Shown here: positions 22,567 to 31,073 of the stretch, piece after piece
Layout: each line of letters opens with the position of its first letter
How positions within the stretch are numbered: position 1 is the stretch's first letter
Assembly (NCBI RefSeq): GCF_900103935.1
Contig: NZ_FNIC01000013.1
Coordinates: 1-63,356, forward strand
Reading direction: 5' to 3'
Length of the DNA: 63,356 nucleotides
Origin: Nocardioides szechwanensis
Lineage (GTDB): Bacteria; Actinomycetota; Actinomycetes; Propionibacteriales; Nocardioidaceae
Program-made: the position numbers and the translations under genes
Notes under the pieces: generated by a model
What the model was told of the DNA's origin: nothing
Seen by the model: only the letters and a program-made list of their open reading frames with translations
The model's database searches: none

Positions 22567-24009
22567 ATGACCTTCGAATACGCACCGGCCCCCGAGTCGC
22601 GGAGCATCGTCGACATCAAGGCGTCCTACGGCCTGTTCATCAACGGTGAGTTCGTCGACGGCCGGGGCACGTCGTTCAAGACCATCAGCCCCTCCACCGA
22701 GGAGGTGCTCTCCGAGATCGCCGAGGCCGACGAGGCCGACGTCGACCTGGCCGTCAAGGCCGCCCGCCGGGCCCACGCCCGCGTCTGGGGCCGGATGCCC
22801 GGTCGCGAGCGCGCCAAGTACCTCTACCGGATCGCCCGGATCATCCAGGAGCGCGGCCGCGAGCTCGCGGTGCTGGAGTCGATCGACAACGGCAAGCCGA
22901 TCAAGGAGTCGCGCGACGTCGACGTACCCGTCGCCGCCGCCCACTTCTTCTACTACGCCGGCTGGGCCGACAAGCTCGAGTACGCCGGCTACGGCGACCG
23001 CTCCCTCGGGGTCGCCGCGCAGGTCATCCCCTGGAACTTCCCGCTGCTGATGCTGGCCTGGAAGATCGCGCCCGCGCTCGCCGCCGGCAACACGGTGGTG
23101 CTCAAGCCCGCCGAGACCACGCCGCTGACGGCGCTGCTGTTCGCGGAGATCTGCCAGCAGGCCGACCTGCCGCCGGGCGTCGTCAACATCATCACCGGCG
23201 CCGGCGCCACGGGGCAGGCCCTCGTGAGCCACACCGACGTCGACAAGGTCGCCTTCACCGGCTCGACCGAGGTCGGCAAGGCGATCGCGCGCGCGGTCGC
23301 CGGCACGGACAAGAAGGTCACCCTCGAGCTCGGCGGCAAGGCGGCCAACATCGTCTTCGACGACGCGCCGATCGACCAGGCGGTCGAGGGCATCGTCGAC
23401 GGCATCTTCTTCAACCAGGGCCACGTGTGCTGCGCCGGCTCGCGTCTCCTCGTGCAGGAGTCGGTCGCCGACGACGTGCTCGAGCGGCTCAAGCGCCGGA
23501 TGTCCACGCTGCGGATGGGCGACCCGCTCGACAAGAACACCGACATCGGCGCGATCAACTCCGGTGAGCAGCTCAAGCGCATCCGCGAGCTCTCCGAGGT
23601 CGGCGACGCCGAGGGCGCCGAGCGCTGGGAGGTCGCCTGCGACCTGCCCACCAAGGGCTTCTGGTTCCCGCCGACGCTGTTCACCGGCGTCACCCAGGCC
23701 CACCGCATCGCCCGCGAGGAGGTCTTCGGGCCGGTGCTGTCGGTGCTGACGTTCCGCACCCCGGCCGAGGCGGTCGAGAAGGCCAACAACACGCCGTACG
23801 GTCTCTCCGCCGGTGTGTGGACCGACAAGGGCTCGCTGATCCTGAAGATGGCCTCCCAGCTCCGCGCCGGCGTGGTCTGGGCCAACACGTTCAACAAGTT
23901 CGACCCGACCAGCCCCTTCGGTGGGTACAAGGAGTCGGGCTACGGCCGCGAGGGCGGCCGCCACGGCCTGGAGGGCTACCTACGAACACCCCACGAAAGC
24001 GCGCGATGA
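22567..24009 (+). CDS. Aldehyde dehydrogenase (catalytic member of an ALDH pair)
   Basis: 480 residues with all key features: VIPWNFPLLMLAWKIAPALAAGN, the NAD-binding GSTEVGK, the general base Glu254 in LELGGKAAN and the nucleophile Cys288 in NQGHVCCAGSR. The latter has His where Gln is more usual. Position 4 bp after deoC suggests oxidation of acetaldehyde from deoxyribose breakdown. The last residues (RTPHESAR) are encoded inside the repeat element at 23,987-24,051, so the original C-terminus was probably shorter. Confidence 0.92.
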   Translation: MTFEYAPAPESRSIVDIKASYGLFINGEFVDGRGTSFKTISPSTEEVLSEIAEADEADVDLAVKAARRAHARVWGRMPGRERAKYLYRIARIIQERGRELAVLESIDNGKPIKESRDVDVPVAAAHFFYYAGWADKLEYAGYGDRSLGVAAQVIPWNFPLLMLAWKIAPALAAGNTVVLKPAETTPLTALLFAEICQQADLPPGVVNIITGAGATGQALVSHTDVDKVAFTGSTEVGKAIARAVAGTDKKVTLELGGKAANIVFDDAPIDQAVEGIVDGIFFNQGHVCCAGSRLLVQESVADDVLERLKRRMSTLRMGDPLDKNTDIGAINSGEQLKRIRELSEVGDAEGAERWEVACDLPTKGFWFPPTLFTGVTQAHRIAREEVFGPVLSVLTFRTPAEAVEKANNTPYGLSAGVWTDKGSLILKMASQLRAGVVWANTFNKFDPTSPFGGYKESGYGREGGRHGLEGYLRTPHESAR

Positions 24010-24051
24010 GCGCGCTTCGCGCGGCGGACGCACGCTTCCGCGGGGACCCCG
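23987..24051 (+). repeat. Intercistronic stem-loop element, copy C (ALDH/ALDH)
   Basis: It runs from CACCCCAC to GGGGACCCCG, as in copies A and B, but with stem GAAAGCG/CGCTTCC (6 of 7 pair). With CCCC/GGGG the arms match at 11 of 13. The loop contains a second hairpin with perfect 8-bp arms, AAGCGCGC/GCGCGCTT. Unlike A and B, the triplet before it is CGA, not TGA, and the upstream ALDH frame reads into the element until TGA at 24007-24009. Confidence 0.8.
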
Positions 24052-24073
24052 TTCTTCACGTGAGGATGATCAA

Positions 24074-24943
24074 GTGAGCAGGATCGACGTCCGCAAGACC
24101 TACAAGCTGTTCATCGGCGGCGCCTTCCCGCGTTCGGAGTCGGGCTACTCCTACGCCGTCAACGACACGAAGGGGGCCTTCGTGGCCAATGCCGCCCTCG
24201 CCTCCCGCAAGGACGCCCGCGACTCGGTCGTGGCGGCCCGCAAGGCCTTCCCGGGCTGGGCCGGCAAGACCGCCTACAACCGCGCGCAGATCCTCTACCG
24301 GGTCGCCGAGGTCATGGAGGACCGCCGGCCGCAGTTCGTGCAGGCCGTCCGCCAGTCCGAGGGCCTGACCGCCGCGCGTGCCGAGAAGGTGCTCGACGAG
24401 GCGATCGACCGGCTGGTCTGGTACGCCGGGTGGGCCGACAAGCTCACCCAGGTGATCGGCAACGCCAACCCCGTCGCCGGGCCGTTCTTCAACCTCTCGA
24501 CGCCCGAGCCCACCGGCGTGGTCGCGGTCCTCGCTCCGCAGGAGTCGTCGCTGCTCGGACTCGTCAGCGCGATCGCGCCCGTCATCGTCACCGGCAACAC
24601 CGCGGTCGTCGTGTCGTCGTACGACCGTCCGCTCCCGGCGGTCACCTTCGCCGAGGTCCTCTCGACCTCCGATGTTCCCGGTGGTGTGGTCAACATCCTG
24701 ACCGGCTCGGCCGCCACGATCGCCCCGTGGCTCGCCTCGCACATGGACGTCAACGCCATCGACCTGACTGGCATCGCCGGTGACACCGAGCTCGCCACGT
24801 CGCTCGAGGTCGCGGCCGCCGACAACCTCAAGCGCGTACGCCGTGCCCCCGCCGCCGAGCCCGACTGGAGCGTCGACCCGGGACTGGACGCGATGACCGC
24901 GTTCGTGGAGACCAAGACGGTCTGGCACCCGATCGGCAGCTGA
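24074..24943 (+). CDS. Aldehyde dehydrogenase-like protein lacking the catalytic domain (pseudoenzyme)
   Basis: 289 residues from GTG 24074. It resembles the N-terminal NAD-binding part of ALDHs (YKLFIGGAFPRSESG, AFPGWAGKTAYNRAQILYRVAEVMEDRR, GVVAVLAPQESSLLGLVSAIAPVIVTGNTAVV, VPGGVVNILTG). It ends where the catalytic domain should begin: neither the LELGG glutamate nor the GQxC cysteine is present. The C-terminus is short and ends normally, so this looks like a stable truncated form. Pairing with the intact ALDH recalls two-module ALDH16 proteins, in which one module is inactive. A structural or regulatory role is inferred. Confidence 0.82.
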   Translation: MSRIDVRKTYKLFIGGAFPRSESGYSYAVNDTKGAFVANAALASRKDARDSVVAARKAFPGWAGKTAYNRAQILYRVAEVMEDRRPQFVQAVRQSEGLTAARAEKVLDEAIDRLVWYAGWADKLTQVIGNANPVAGPFFNLSTPEPTGVVAVLAPQESSLLGLVSAIAPVIVTGNTAVVVSSYDRPLPAVTFAEVLSTSDVPGGVVNILTGSAATIAPWLASHMDVNAIDLTGIAGDTELATSLEVAAADNLKRVRRAPAAEPDWSVDPGLDAMTAFVETKTVWHPIGS

Positions 24944-24950
24944 CGGGCGC

Positions 24951-25619
24951 ATGGCCAAGCCCCGCGCCTCCACCGTCGCTCCTTCGATCGACTCCGTCGT
25001 CCACCCCGAGCTGACGTCCGGCACCCCGGACCAGCTCGTCACCGACGCCGACCTGCACGGCCTCTCGTTCACCGACCTCGACACACCTCAGCTCTCCCTC
25101 GGCGGCGCCACCGTCGACGGGTGCAGCTTCGTCCGCGTGGTGGCACGCGAGGCCGACTGGCGCTCCACCCGACTGCGCGAGACCACGTTCGACCGCCTCG
25201 ACATCCCCATCGTCCGCGCCCCGCGTGGTGTCTGGCGCGACGTACACGTCTCCGGAGCCCGTCTGGGCTCGGTCGAGGCCTACGAGACGGAGTGGCACTC
25301 GGTGCACTTCGTCGGCTGCAAGCTGGGCTTCGTCAACCTGCGGGCCGCCGAGCTCCTCGACGTCGCCTTCACCGACTGCGTGATCGAGGAGCTCGACCTC
25401 CTCCAGACCAACGCCCGCCGGGTCAGCTTCCGCGGCACCCGGGTCTCCCGCCTCAACCTCCACCAGGGCAAGCGCGAGCACGTCGACCTCCGTGGCGCCG
25501 ACTTCGAGGAGATCCACGGCCTCGACGGCCTCCGCGGCGTCACCATCAGCCCGGCTCAGCTCGACCTCCTCGCACCGCTCCTCGCCCGCGAGAAGGGCAT
25601 CAAGGTCGAGGACGCCTGA
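24951..25619 (+). CDS. Pentapeptide-repeat-like protein
   Basis: 222 residues. The sequence has a five-residue rhythm with a central Leu/Phe and small residue (ADLHGLSFTDLDTPQLSLGG, then GCSFVRVVAREADWRSTRLRETTFDRL and later VSFRGTRVSRLNLHQ...VDLRGADFEEI), as in right-handed quadrilateral beta-helices. The C-terminal LDGLRGVTISPAQLDLLAPLLAREKGI is a cap often seen in actinobacterial members. It starts 7 bp after the short ALDH gene, so it is probably in the deoC operon. Function unknown. Confidence 0.78.
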   Translation: MAKPRASTVAPSIDSVVHPELTSGTPDQLVTDADLHGLSFTDLDTPQLSLGGATVDGCSFVRVVAREADWRSTRLRETTFDRLDIPIVRAPRGVWRDVHVSGARLGSVEAYETEWHSVHFVGCKLGFVNLRAAELLDVAFTDCVIEELDLLQTNARRVSFRGTRVSRLNLHQGKREHVDLRGADFEEIHGLDGLRGVTISPAQLDLLAPLLAREKGIKVEDA

Positions 25620-25661
25620 CCGGTGGGCGCCGGCCGGACCACCTCAGGGCAGAGTGATGAC

Positions 25662-26611
25662 GTGGACGTCCCGGAGAGCACCTCGTCGGCCAGCTTGATG
25701 GGCTTCGACGGCTGGGACCGGTTCGAGCCGCTCACGGGCGGCCGAGGCGGCGCCAGGCTGGCGTGTAAGGACGGGCTCGCTACGTCGTGAAGGTCTACCC
25801 CTCCGACGACAGCTTCGCGGGGGCCCGCGAACGGGCGGCACTGCGTGCGCTCGCCGGCGCTGCCTTGCTGCAATGGGCGGAGGCACTCAGCCTCCTCCAT
25901 GCTGCGGGCACGCCCGAGACCCGCGTGGCCTTCACGAAGGCGCTGGCCGAGCGCGCGCCCGGCCTCGGGCCCCGATCCCTGGCTGCCGACTTCGCGGTCG
26001 CCGCGGAGCGGTACGCCGGCGTGTTGGAGCAACTCGGCCTGCCACCGCACCAGGAGGCCCTGGAGGACCTGCGCACACTGCCGTCGAGGTTGGGCGACCC
26101 GCGCCAGGAGGTCTTGAGCCCGGCGGACACCTGCCCTGACAACAACGTGCTCGCCTCGGACCGCCTGCACCTGATCGACTTCGAGCACGCGGAGCTGCGT
26201 CACCGCGCCTGGGACGTCGCCTACCTCCGCGCACCCTGGCCCAGTTGCTGGTGCGCCTGGTTGCTCCCCGACGAAGTGGCGGAGGCCGCTGTCTCCAGGT
26301 ACTGCCATCAGGCTGGGGGCGTCGCCGCCGACCCGAGCTTCGCCGCCGACCTGGAGCTGGCCACGCTCGGGTGGCAGGCGATGACTCCGGCCTGGTTCAT
26401 CGCCGGCGCCCTGACCAACGACGACCGGGCCGCCGGCCCTGAGCGCCCAAGCCGCCGAGCCTTCGTGCTCCACCGCCTGACCGCCGTCGCCCGCAGCGAC
26501 ACACACCCCGCACTCGCGGCGATGGCCGCCGAGCTGCACTCCACGCTGCGTCACCCCTGGGGCGACGTACCGCTCGAGCTGGCGCCGGCGTTCCGCGGCA
26601 CGGGCTCCTGA
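25662..26611 (+). pseudogene. Aminoglycoside/choline-kinase-like phosphotransferase, broken
   Basis: The C-terminal kinase lobe is recognisable in the frame 25787-26611: a Brenner-like loop with DTCPDNN and the metal-binding IDFEHAELRHRAWDVAY. Upstream, a second frame (from GTG 25662) encodes FEPLTGGRGGARLA and stops at 25788-25790, exactly where YVVKVYPSDDS resumes in the other frame. A frameshift near 25,765-25,785 therefore splits the N-lobe. In addition, RAALRALAG runs straight into the ALLQWAEALSLLHAAG helix, so the 60-80 residues of hinge expected between them are missing. Both lesions argue for a dead gene. Confidence 0.65.
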
Positions 26612-26690
26612 AGCGCTCGGGCGCCGAGACGTCGACTGGCAAGCGATTGGGCGCGCCGGTGACCCCGCCGATGGTCGGGGTGTGGGGCGG

Positions 26691-27945
26691 TCAGGGTCGT
26701 CGACGACCTGGGGCGTCGACCGGTTCGGTGCCGGTGTGGTCCCGGCGGAACAGGTGCCCGTGGGGGGTGTGCCAGAGGTAGGTGCCGCGGTCCAGGACGT
26801 CGTAGGTCCACCCGCCGTGCGTCTTCAAGCGATGGTGGGCTCGACAGAGCGGGGCTGTGTTGCAGGAACACGTGGATCCGCCCTCGCCGTACGGAACGGC
26901 GTGGTCGCAGTCGCACCGGGCCGCTGGTCTGGTGCACCACGGGAACACGCAGTGCAGGTCCACGAGAGCGTCTTGCTCGGCCAGCCGGGTCAGGGACCTC
27001 GTAGGCGGCGACATGGATGTGGTCGGCCAGGTCCTTCACGGGCTTCACGATGATCGTGGTGTGGGGGTTGCCGCACCACTCCCGGATCGTCTCGGCCAGG
27101 AGCGGGGTGCGGGTGTTGTCGCAGCGCCCGACGTTGGCCTCGGGGTTGGGATTGCCGAAGACGGTGTCGCCGTGGATGTGGAGCACGACCGGCCGGGCCC
27201 GGTCGTAGTCGAAGGTGGCCTGCCCTCTGGCGAGGTCACCAACCGCCATCGCGCGCCTCACGTCGAGGGACTCCTCGCAGCCGAGGTCGCGCAGCCCCGC
27301 GGCACGGGCGGAGAGGGCCGCGTCCAGGTCGAGGGCATCAGGCAGGTCCAGCGTCCCCGACACCGGCACCGTGCCGGCCGGGGACACCGCGTCCTTGTGG
27401 ATGTCGAAGCACCGCCGGTCGGCGTCGTGACGCCGGGCCTTCTCGGCGGCGTCGGGGTCGAACCGCAGCTGGGCGGCGTCGATCTGGCGTTGGAGCTCGG
27501 CGTAGCCGATCTTGTGCGCGACGAACGCGACCCGTTGGTCCACGAACGCCGCCCCGGCTTCGGGGAGGCACATGGTGCGTTCCGCGATGAGCCGCGCCTT
27601 CCAGAACGCCAGATCACCCGACGCGACGCGCTCCCACAGACGCGGGAGCCGGTAGCGGACCTCGAGCGCGGCGCCGACGTACCGCTTCGCCGAGTCCGTC
27701 GAGACCCCGAGCGCAGTGCCGAGCTCCATCACCGCGAACTCCGAGACCCACGGCGCACCGTCGCCGGCCAGGGGGATGCCGTGGTCACCGAACGCGGCGG
27801 CGTCCTCGTCGTCGGTCTGATGCAGGACGCACCAGTCGAGGACGTCGTTGAGGATCGCGATCTCCGCCCGGTCGCGGACCGCGCGATGCTCGCGCAGCGA
27901 CGTCAGCACCTGGGTGCTGTCGTCGGGTCCGGTCGGGCTGGTCAT
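26691..27945 (-). pseudogene. DUF222/HNH endonuclease (13E12-repeat family), frameshifted
   Basis: From the ATG at 27945 the DUF222 domain is intact (DRAEIAILNDVLDWCVLHQ, then EFAVMELGTALGVSTDSAKRYVGAALEVRYRLPRL) to HIHVAAYEVPD. The frame then turns to low-complexity sequence. The expected continuation, RLAEQDALVDLHCVFPWC and the HNH motif CDCDHAVPYGEGG with AHHRLKTHGGW, lies one frame over and ends at 26691. Removing one G from the GGG run at 26987-26989 restores a single frame. This is a one-base insertion: a young pseudogene or a base-calling error in a homopolymer. These proteins are common, mobile-like nucleases of Actinobacteria. Confidence 0.8.
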
Positions 27946-28058
27946 GAAGTCAAGTCAAGCAGGGGGCACCGACACTAAGAGGCCTCAGAACCCTGTATCC
28001 ACAGGGGATCTGAGAATCTTCTGAGACTTTACCTTCGGGTTCGAGGAATGGCGGCGCC

Positions 28059-28278
28059 CTAGAACTCGACGGCGGTGTCGTCCACGGGGCCAGCACCCAG
28101 ACCTTCCGCCCCAGTACTTGTTGCAGCACCTGCTCGACCACGCGCTCGTCCTTCAGGTGAGCAGGTCCTCCTGCGCCAGAATGAAAGCGACCTCATCGCG
28201 CGACGGCGGCAGCGTACGGAGGTCGCCGTCGTACCCAGCGAGAAAGAACGCCACGCACGGCAGTTCTCTGTCCGACAT
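28059..28278 (-). pseudogene. Possible decayed small gene of unknown function
   Basis: Read on the minus strand from ATG 28278, one frame gives MSDRELPCVAFFLAGYDGDL and continues to ILAQEDLLT. A second frame continues plausibly with KDERVVEQVLQQVLGRKVWVL, and a third ends GPVDDTAVEF at 28059. A protein-like path therefore needs two frame changes within about 220 bp. The family is not recognised. This may be chance, but the hydrophobic/charged pattern across the joins looks like a degraded gene. Confidence 0.3.
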
Positions 28279-28388
28279 TGAACATGGCAAGACCCTAGAC
28301 GGGGACGTGCGACCTCGGCAGGACCGCGCACAACGCGGCATTTGCGTGCGCTTCTGGAGGGCACCAACCTGCGGACTTGGCTCGGCGC

Positions 28389-28589
28389 CTAAGTGCGTAG
28401 CGTCCGAATGCCCAATGCGATTGCTACCAACAGAGCGCCGATGAATAGGGTTCCAAGCCCTACCCAACTAGGGATCGAGTCGGCGGGGCCCCAAGCCATC
28501 AGTGCCCCAAGGACCATGAGGGCCAGTCCCCCTCGCAACGCGCCGATGGGTGCGAACTTTGCCTCCGGAGATGCCATGCCGCCGACCAT
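28389..28589 (-). CDS. Small two-helix membrane protein, hypothetical
   Basis: 66 residues or fewer; the ATG at 28577 is an alternative start. Two hydrophobic segments (LRGGLALMVLGALMAWG and WVGLGTLFIGALLVAIALGI) are separated by a short Asp/Pro loop, with a positive C-terminus (RTLRT). No clear ribosome binding site is visible. The arrangement is typical of small actinobacterial membrane proteins, but nothing else supports expression. Confidence 0.45.
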   Translation of the reverse strand: MVGGMASPEAKFAPIGALRGGLALMVLGALMAWGPADSIPSWVGLGTLFIGALLVAIALGIRTLRT

Positions 28590-28617
28590 AACGGACAGTT
28601 GGAAGCGCCATCGCAGC

Positions 28618-28776
28618 GGCAGAAGCGTGCGTCTTCGAGCGCACGCTACGCGGCAGAAGCGTGCGTCTTCGAGCGCACGCTACGCGGCAGAAGCGTGCGT
28701 CTTCGAGCGCACGCTACGCGGCAGAAGCGTGCGTCTTCGAGCGCACGCTACGCGGCAGAAGCGTGCGTCTTCGAGC
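28618..28776. repeat. 34-bp tandem hairpin repeat, 4.7 copies
   Basis: Units start at 28618, 28652, 28686, 28720 and 28754. The first four are identical and the fifth ends after 23 bases. Each unit contains the inverted repeat AGCGTGCG/CGCACGCT around an 8-base loop, so the array forms a series of identical hairpins spaced 34 bp apart. There are no spacers, so it is not CRISPR. 34 is not a multiple of three and the array contains no stop on this strand, which creates spurious open frames. Confidence 0.95.
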
Positions 28777-28928
28777 TCTCAGCACATGCCCTTCAAGGTC
28801 GTGCGCCACAGCGTGAACCCGCTCGGGAGCACGAACGGGCCCATCCCGCACACACCTGAGGGTGCGTGATGACCCCCAATACGTCCAAGACGCAGTTTTC
28901 TGGCTCGGCTACGACCACACTGCGGTCC

Positions 28929-29876
28929 ATGAAGAACCTCCGACCGGCCGCGGCCGCCACCGTGCTCGCGCTCGTAGCCATGACCGGCTGCTCGTCCAGC
29001 ACCGACTCGACGCCCGCCACCGACCCGAAGTCCAGCGCGAGCCCGACGACGACCCTCGTGGAGCCGGTGCTGACGAAGCCGAACCCCTCGGAGAAGCTGC
29101 TGTTCGTCGCCCGGTCACCCGAAGCCACCCTCGATCTCGACGAGAACGGCGAAGGAACGCTGATCTTGTCCTCGACGCCGACGATGACGTGGTTCGCTGA
29201 CCGACCCAACCACGACGCTGGCACGACGACTACCGCCGACGCGTTGGCGGCCTTCGGGTGGAAGGCAGATGACGATGACCTCGGGGACGAGCCCCCGAAC
29301 GCGGTGCTGACCGGCAACGAACTCACCGACGCCGTTGTGATCGAACTCCTCACGGCTGGCCTGGACGGCGATGCACTCATCTTCACCGTGAAGGCCGTCA
29401 ACGACGTCCCCGCCGCGGAGCGCAACGTCGAGGTCACCCACGCCGACCTGTTCATCGACGACGTCAGGCCCACCATCATCGGCACGCCTGCCGCCTCCCA
29501 GTCAGGCATCGGCCTCTGCGGGCTTCACCCGATGGGCATCTTCTGGGTCAAGTGGGAATACCTGCTGATGCCAGACGGCACCCGAGGCGCCAACGTCTAC
29601 GGGAAGAACACCTACAAGGACAACACCAACGGCTGGTATGTGTCGAAGTGGTGGTCGGGGACGCTGACCACGGCGACCCCGGAGTTGAAGCTCTTCAACA
29701 GCTACCTCGGTGACCTCAGTGACCCCGAACTGGACAAGCCCCGACTCGGCATGTGGAACGGGAGCGACAACAAGACCTTCCAGCTCGACCCCGAAAGCGG
29801 AAAGGTCACAGCGGGCGCCAACTGCAACGGCACCGACTACGGACTGCCCTTCGTCACAGGCACCCCTCCGTACTGA
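28929..29876 (+). CDS. Lipoprotein of unknown function
   Basis: 315 residues from ATG 28929, giving a compact lipoprotein signal with lipobox VAMTGC. An ATG at 28869 with a GAGGG ribosome binding site 6 nt upstream would add 20 residues before the signal and is a real alternative. After a Ser/Thr linker comes LDENGEGTLILSSTPTMTWFADRPNHDAG, then a conserved-looking ELLTAGLDGDALIFTVKAVNDVPAAERNVEVTHADLFID segment and a C-terminal half rich in Trp, Asn and Lys (KWEYLLMPDGTRGANVYGKNTYK). Family not recognised. Codon choice is less GC-extreme than the core genes. Confidence 0.75.
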   Translation: MKNLRPAAAATVLALVAMTGCSSSTDSTPATDPKSSASPTTTLVEPVLTKPNPSEKLLFVARSPEATLDLDENGEGTLILSSTPTMTWFADRPNHDAGTTTTADALAAFGWKADDDDLGDEPPNAVLTGNELTDAVVIELLTAGLDGDALIFTVKAVNDVPAAERNVEVTHADLFIDDVRPTIIGTPAASQSGIGLCGLHPMGIFWVKWEYLLMPDGTRGANVYGKNTYKDNTNGWYVSKWWSGTLTTATPELKLFNSYLGDLSDPELDKPRLGMWNGSDNKTFQLDPESGKVTAGANCNGTDYGLPFVTGTPPY

Positions 29877-29880
29877 TGCA

Positions 29881-29897
29881 ACCCGGTCAGACCGGGT
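29881..29897 (+). terminator. Short hairpin after the lipoprotein gene
   Basis: ACCCGGT and ACCGGGT form 7-bp perfect arms around CAG, 4 bp after the stop codon. No T-run follows. Weak terminator or spacer hairpin. Confidence 0.35.
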
Positions 29898-29931
29898 GCA
29901 CGAGCGCGCCCGACCCGGACACATGGAGTGC

Positions 29932-30360
29932 ATGAGCACCCAGACGCCCGCCTTGTCGTTCACTGCCACCGTCGAAGTCCAGTACGCCCGTGAGCTCCGC
30001 CTGAAGGGCAGCCTCTCCGACAACGAGATCCGCAGCGACTTCGTCCAGTCGATCTCCGACGAGCGCGTGCAGGTCGAGCGGGCCAAGGCCGCGATGACTC
30101 GTCGCAACTGGGAGCGGGACGCGATCGAGACAGCCGTTGGTGGCGTCGTGCGTGCCTTGCTCGCTGAAGGCGGAGAGCTTCGCTACGACGACGACGTGCA
30201 CGAGTTCGCCATCGACGGCGGACCCATCCGCGACCTCGAAGGCGTCACCATCACCGTCAGCATCACGGACCTGGTCGCGACCTCCACGCTCACCGTCCCA
30301 GTCGCTGGCGGACGTCCGCGAGGACCGCACATCGGCATGACCGACCGCTTCGCGGCATAA
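29932..30360 (+). CDS. Hypothetical cytoplasmic protein
   Basis: 142 residues from ATG 29932, preceded by GGAG close to the start. No signal peptide or transmembrane helix. It has an all-alpha N-terminal half (RELRLKGSLSDNEIRSDFVQSISDERVQVERAKAAM) and a beta-rich C-terminal half (LEGVTITVSITDLVATSTLTVPVAGG). Not recognised. It follows the lipoprotein gene by 55 bp and may be co-transcribed. Confidence 0.6.
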   Translation: MSTQTPALSFTATVEVQYARELRLKGSLSDNEIRSDFVQSISDERVQVERAKAAMTRRNWERDAIETAVGGVVRALLAEGGELRYDDDVHEFAIDGGPIRDLEGVTITVSITDLVATSTLTVPVAGGRPRGPHIGMTDRFAA

Positions 30361-30375
30361 GCGGACGAGGGCCTC

Positions 30376-30969
30376 CTACCTGCGAACTGCTCGGATCCGT
30401 ATGCCGTCGCCGACTCGCTGCCTACCCTCTCGCCAGCCTTGGCAGTAGGTGAGGTCCGAACTGGGAACTCGGACCACGCCCTCGATGGTCGGGGTGATCC
30501 GCATGAGGATCTGCCGGTTTCCGCTCAATTCGAATTCGATAGGTTTGCCGCCGATCGGCTCAAGCGTCGCGCAGTGCTGATCGGCTCCCGCCGCATCCAC
30601 GGACCCAATGCTTCCACCGCCGATCCGCTCGGGGATGCATACGAAATGCTCGATTTCCGCTCGCGCGCTGTTGCGCTCGATAACTGGCTCGGCGTCTTGG
30701 AGTGTGATCCATCCCGACTCCTGGCCGTATGTGACCCCGACGTAGATGGCCTTGCCAACCGGCCACGAGTTGGCGCTCTGGCCGATCCCGCCCTCCGCGT
30801 CGCGGAAGGCGTGGGGGTGACGCCATTCCCAGGCAAGCACACCGAGGGCCACCACGACACCCAGTGCCAGCGTGGCGGCAAGGACGATGCGCCAGTGGCG
30901 GACCAGCGTTCGCTGACGCGGCTTGGGCGACTGAGTATCACTGCCAGGTTCCGGGAGGGACGCGTTCAC
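30376..30969 (-). CDS. Single-pass membrane protein, hypothetical
   Basis: 197 residues. A short cytoplasmic segment rich in Pro/Arg is followed by one transmembrane helix (about 28-47, IVLAATLALGVVVALGVLAW) and an extracellular domain of about 150 residues with three Cys (CIPERIGGGSIG, HCATLEPIGG and YCQGW). GTG start with GAGGG upstream. Function unknown. Composition is lower in GC than the flanking core genes. Confidence 0.6.
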   Translation of the reverse strand: MNASLPEPGSDTQSPKPRQRTLVRHWRIVLAATLALGVVVALGVLAWEWRHPHAFRDAEGGIGQSANSWPVGKAIYVGVTYGQESGWITLQDAEPVIERNSARAEIEHFVCIPERIGGGSIGSVDAAGADQHCATLEPIGGKPIEFELSGNRQILMRITPTIEGVVRVPSSDLTYCQGWREGRQRVGDGIRIRAVRR

Positions 30970-31073
30970 GGGCCCTCAACGCCCCGGCAGCGTGGGGGGT
31001 TACGAGAAGAGCGAAAGCGACTAGACATCCGCTCATCGGCATGAGCGTGCGTTTCGACCACCGACGCGCGAGC

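Larger units (their letters stand above)
27946..28865. other. 920-bp stretch with little coding content
   Basis: Between the HNH pseudogene and the exported-protein gene lie a decayed small gene (28,059-28,278), one possible small membrane protein (28,389-28,589) and a 34-bp tandem repeat (28,618-28,776). Base composition is visibly lower in GC (37 of 60 bases at 28,381-28,440) than in the core genes. The remaining bases show no supported feature. Confidence 0.6.

Noticed and set aside
28618..28776. CRISPR array
   Set aside because: The units are directly adjacent with no unique spacers and no cas genes nearby. It is a plain tandem repeat.
28393..28869. Open frame of about 158 codons through the tandem repeat
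   Set aside because: The frame exists only because the repeat contains no stop codons on this strand; the product is repetitive and shifts frame at every unit.
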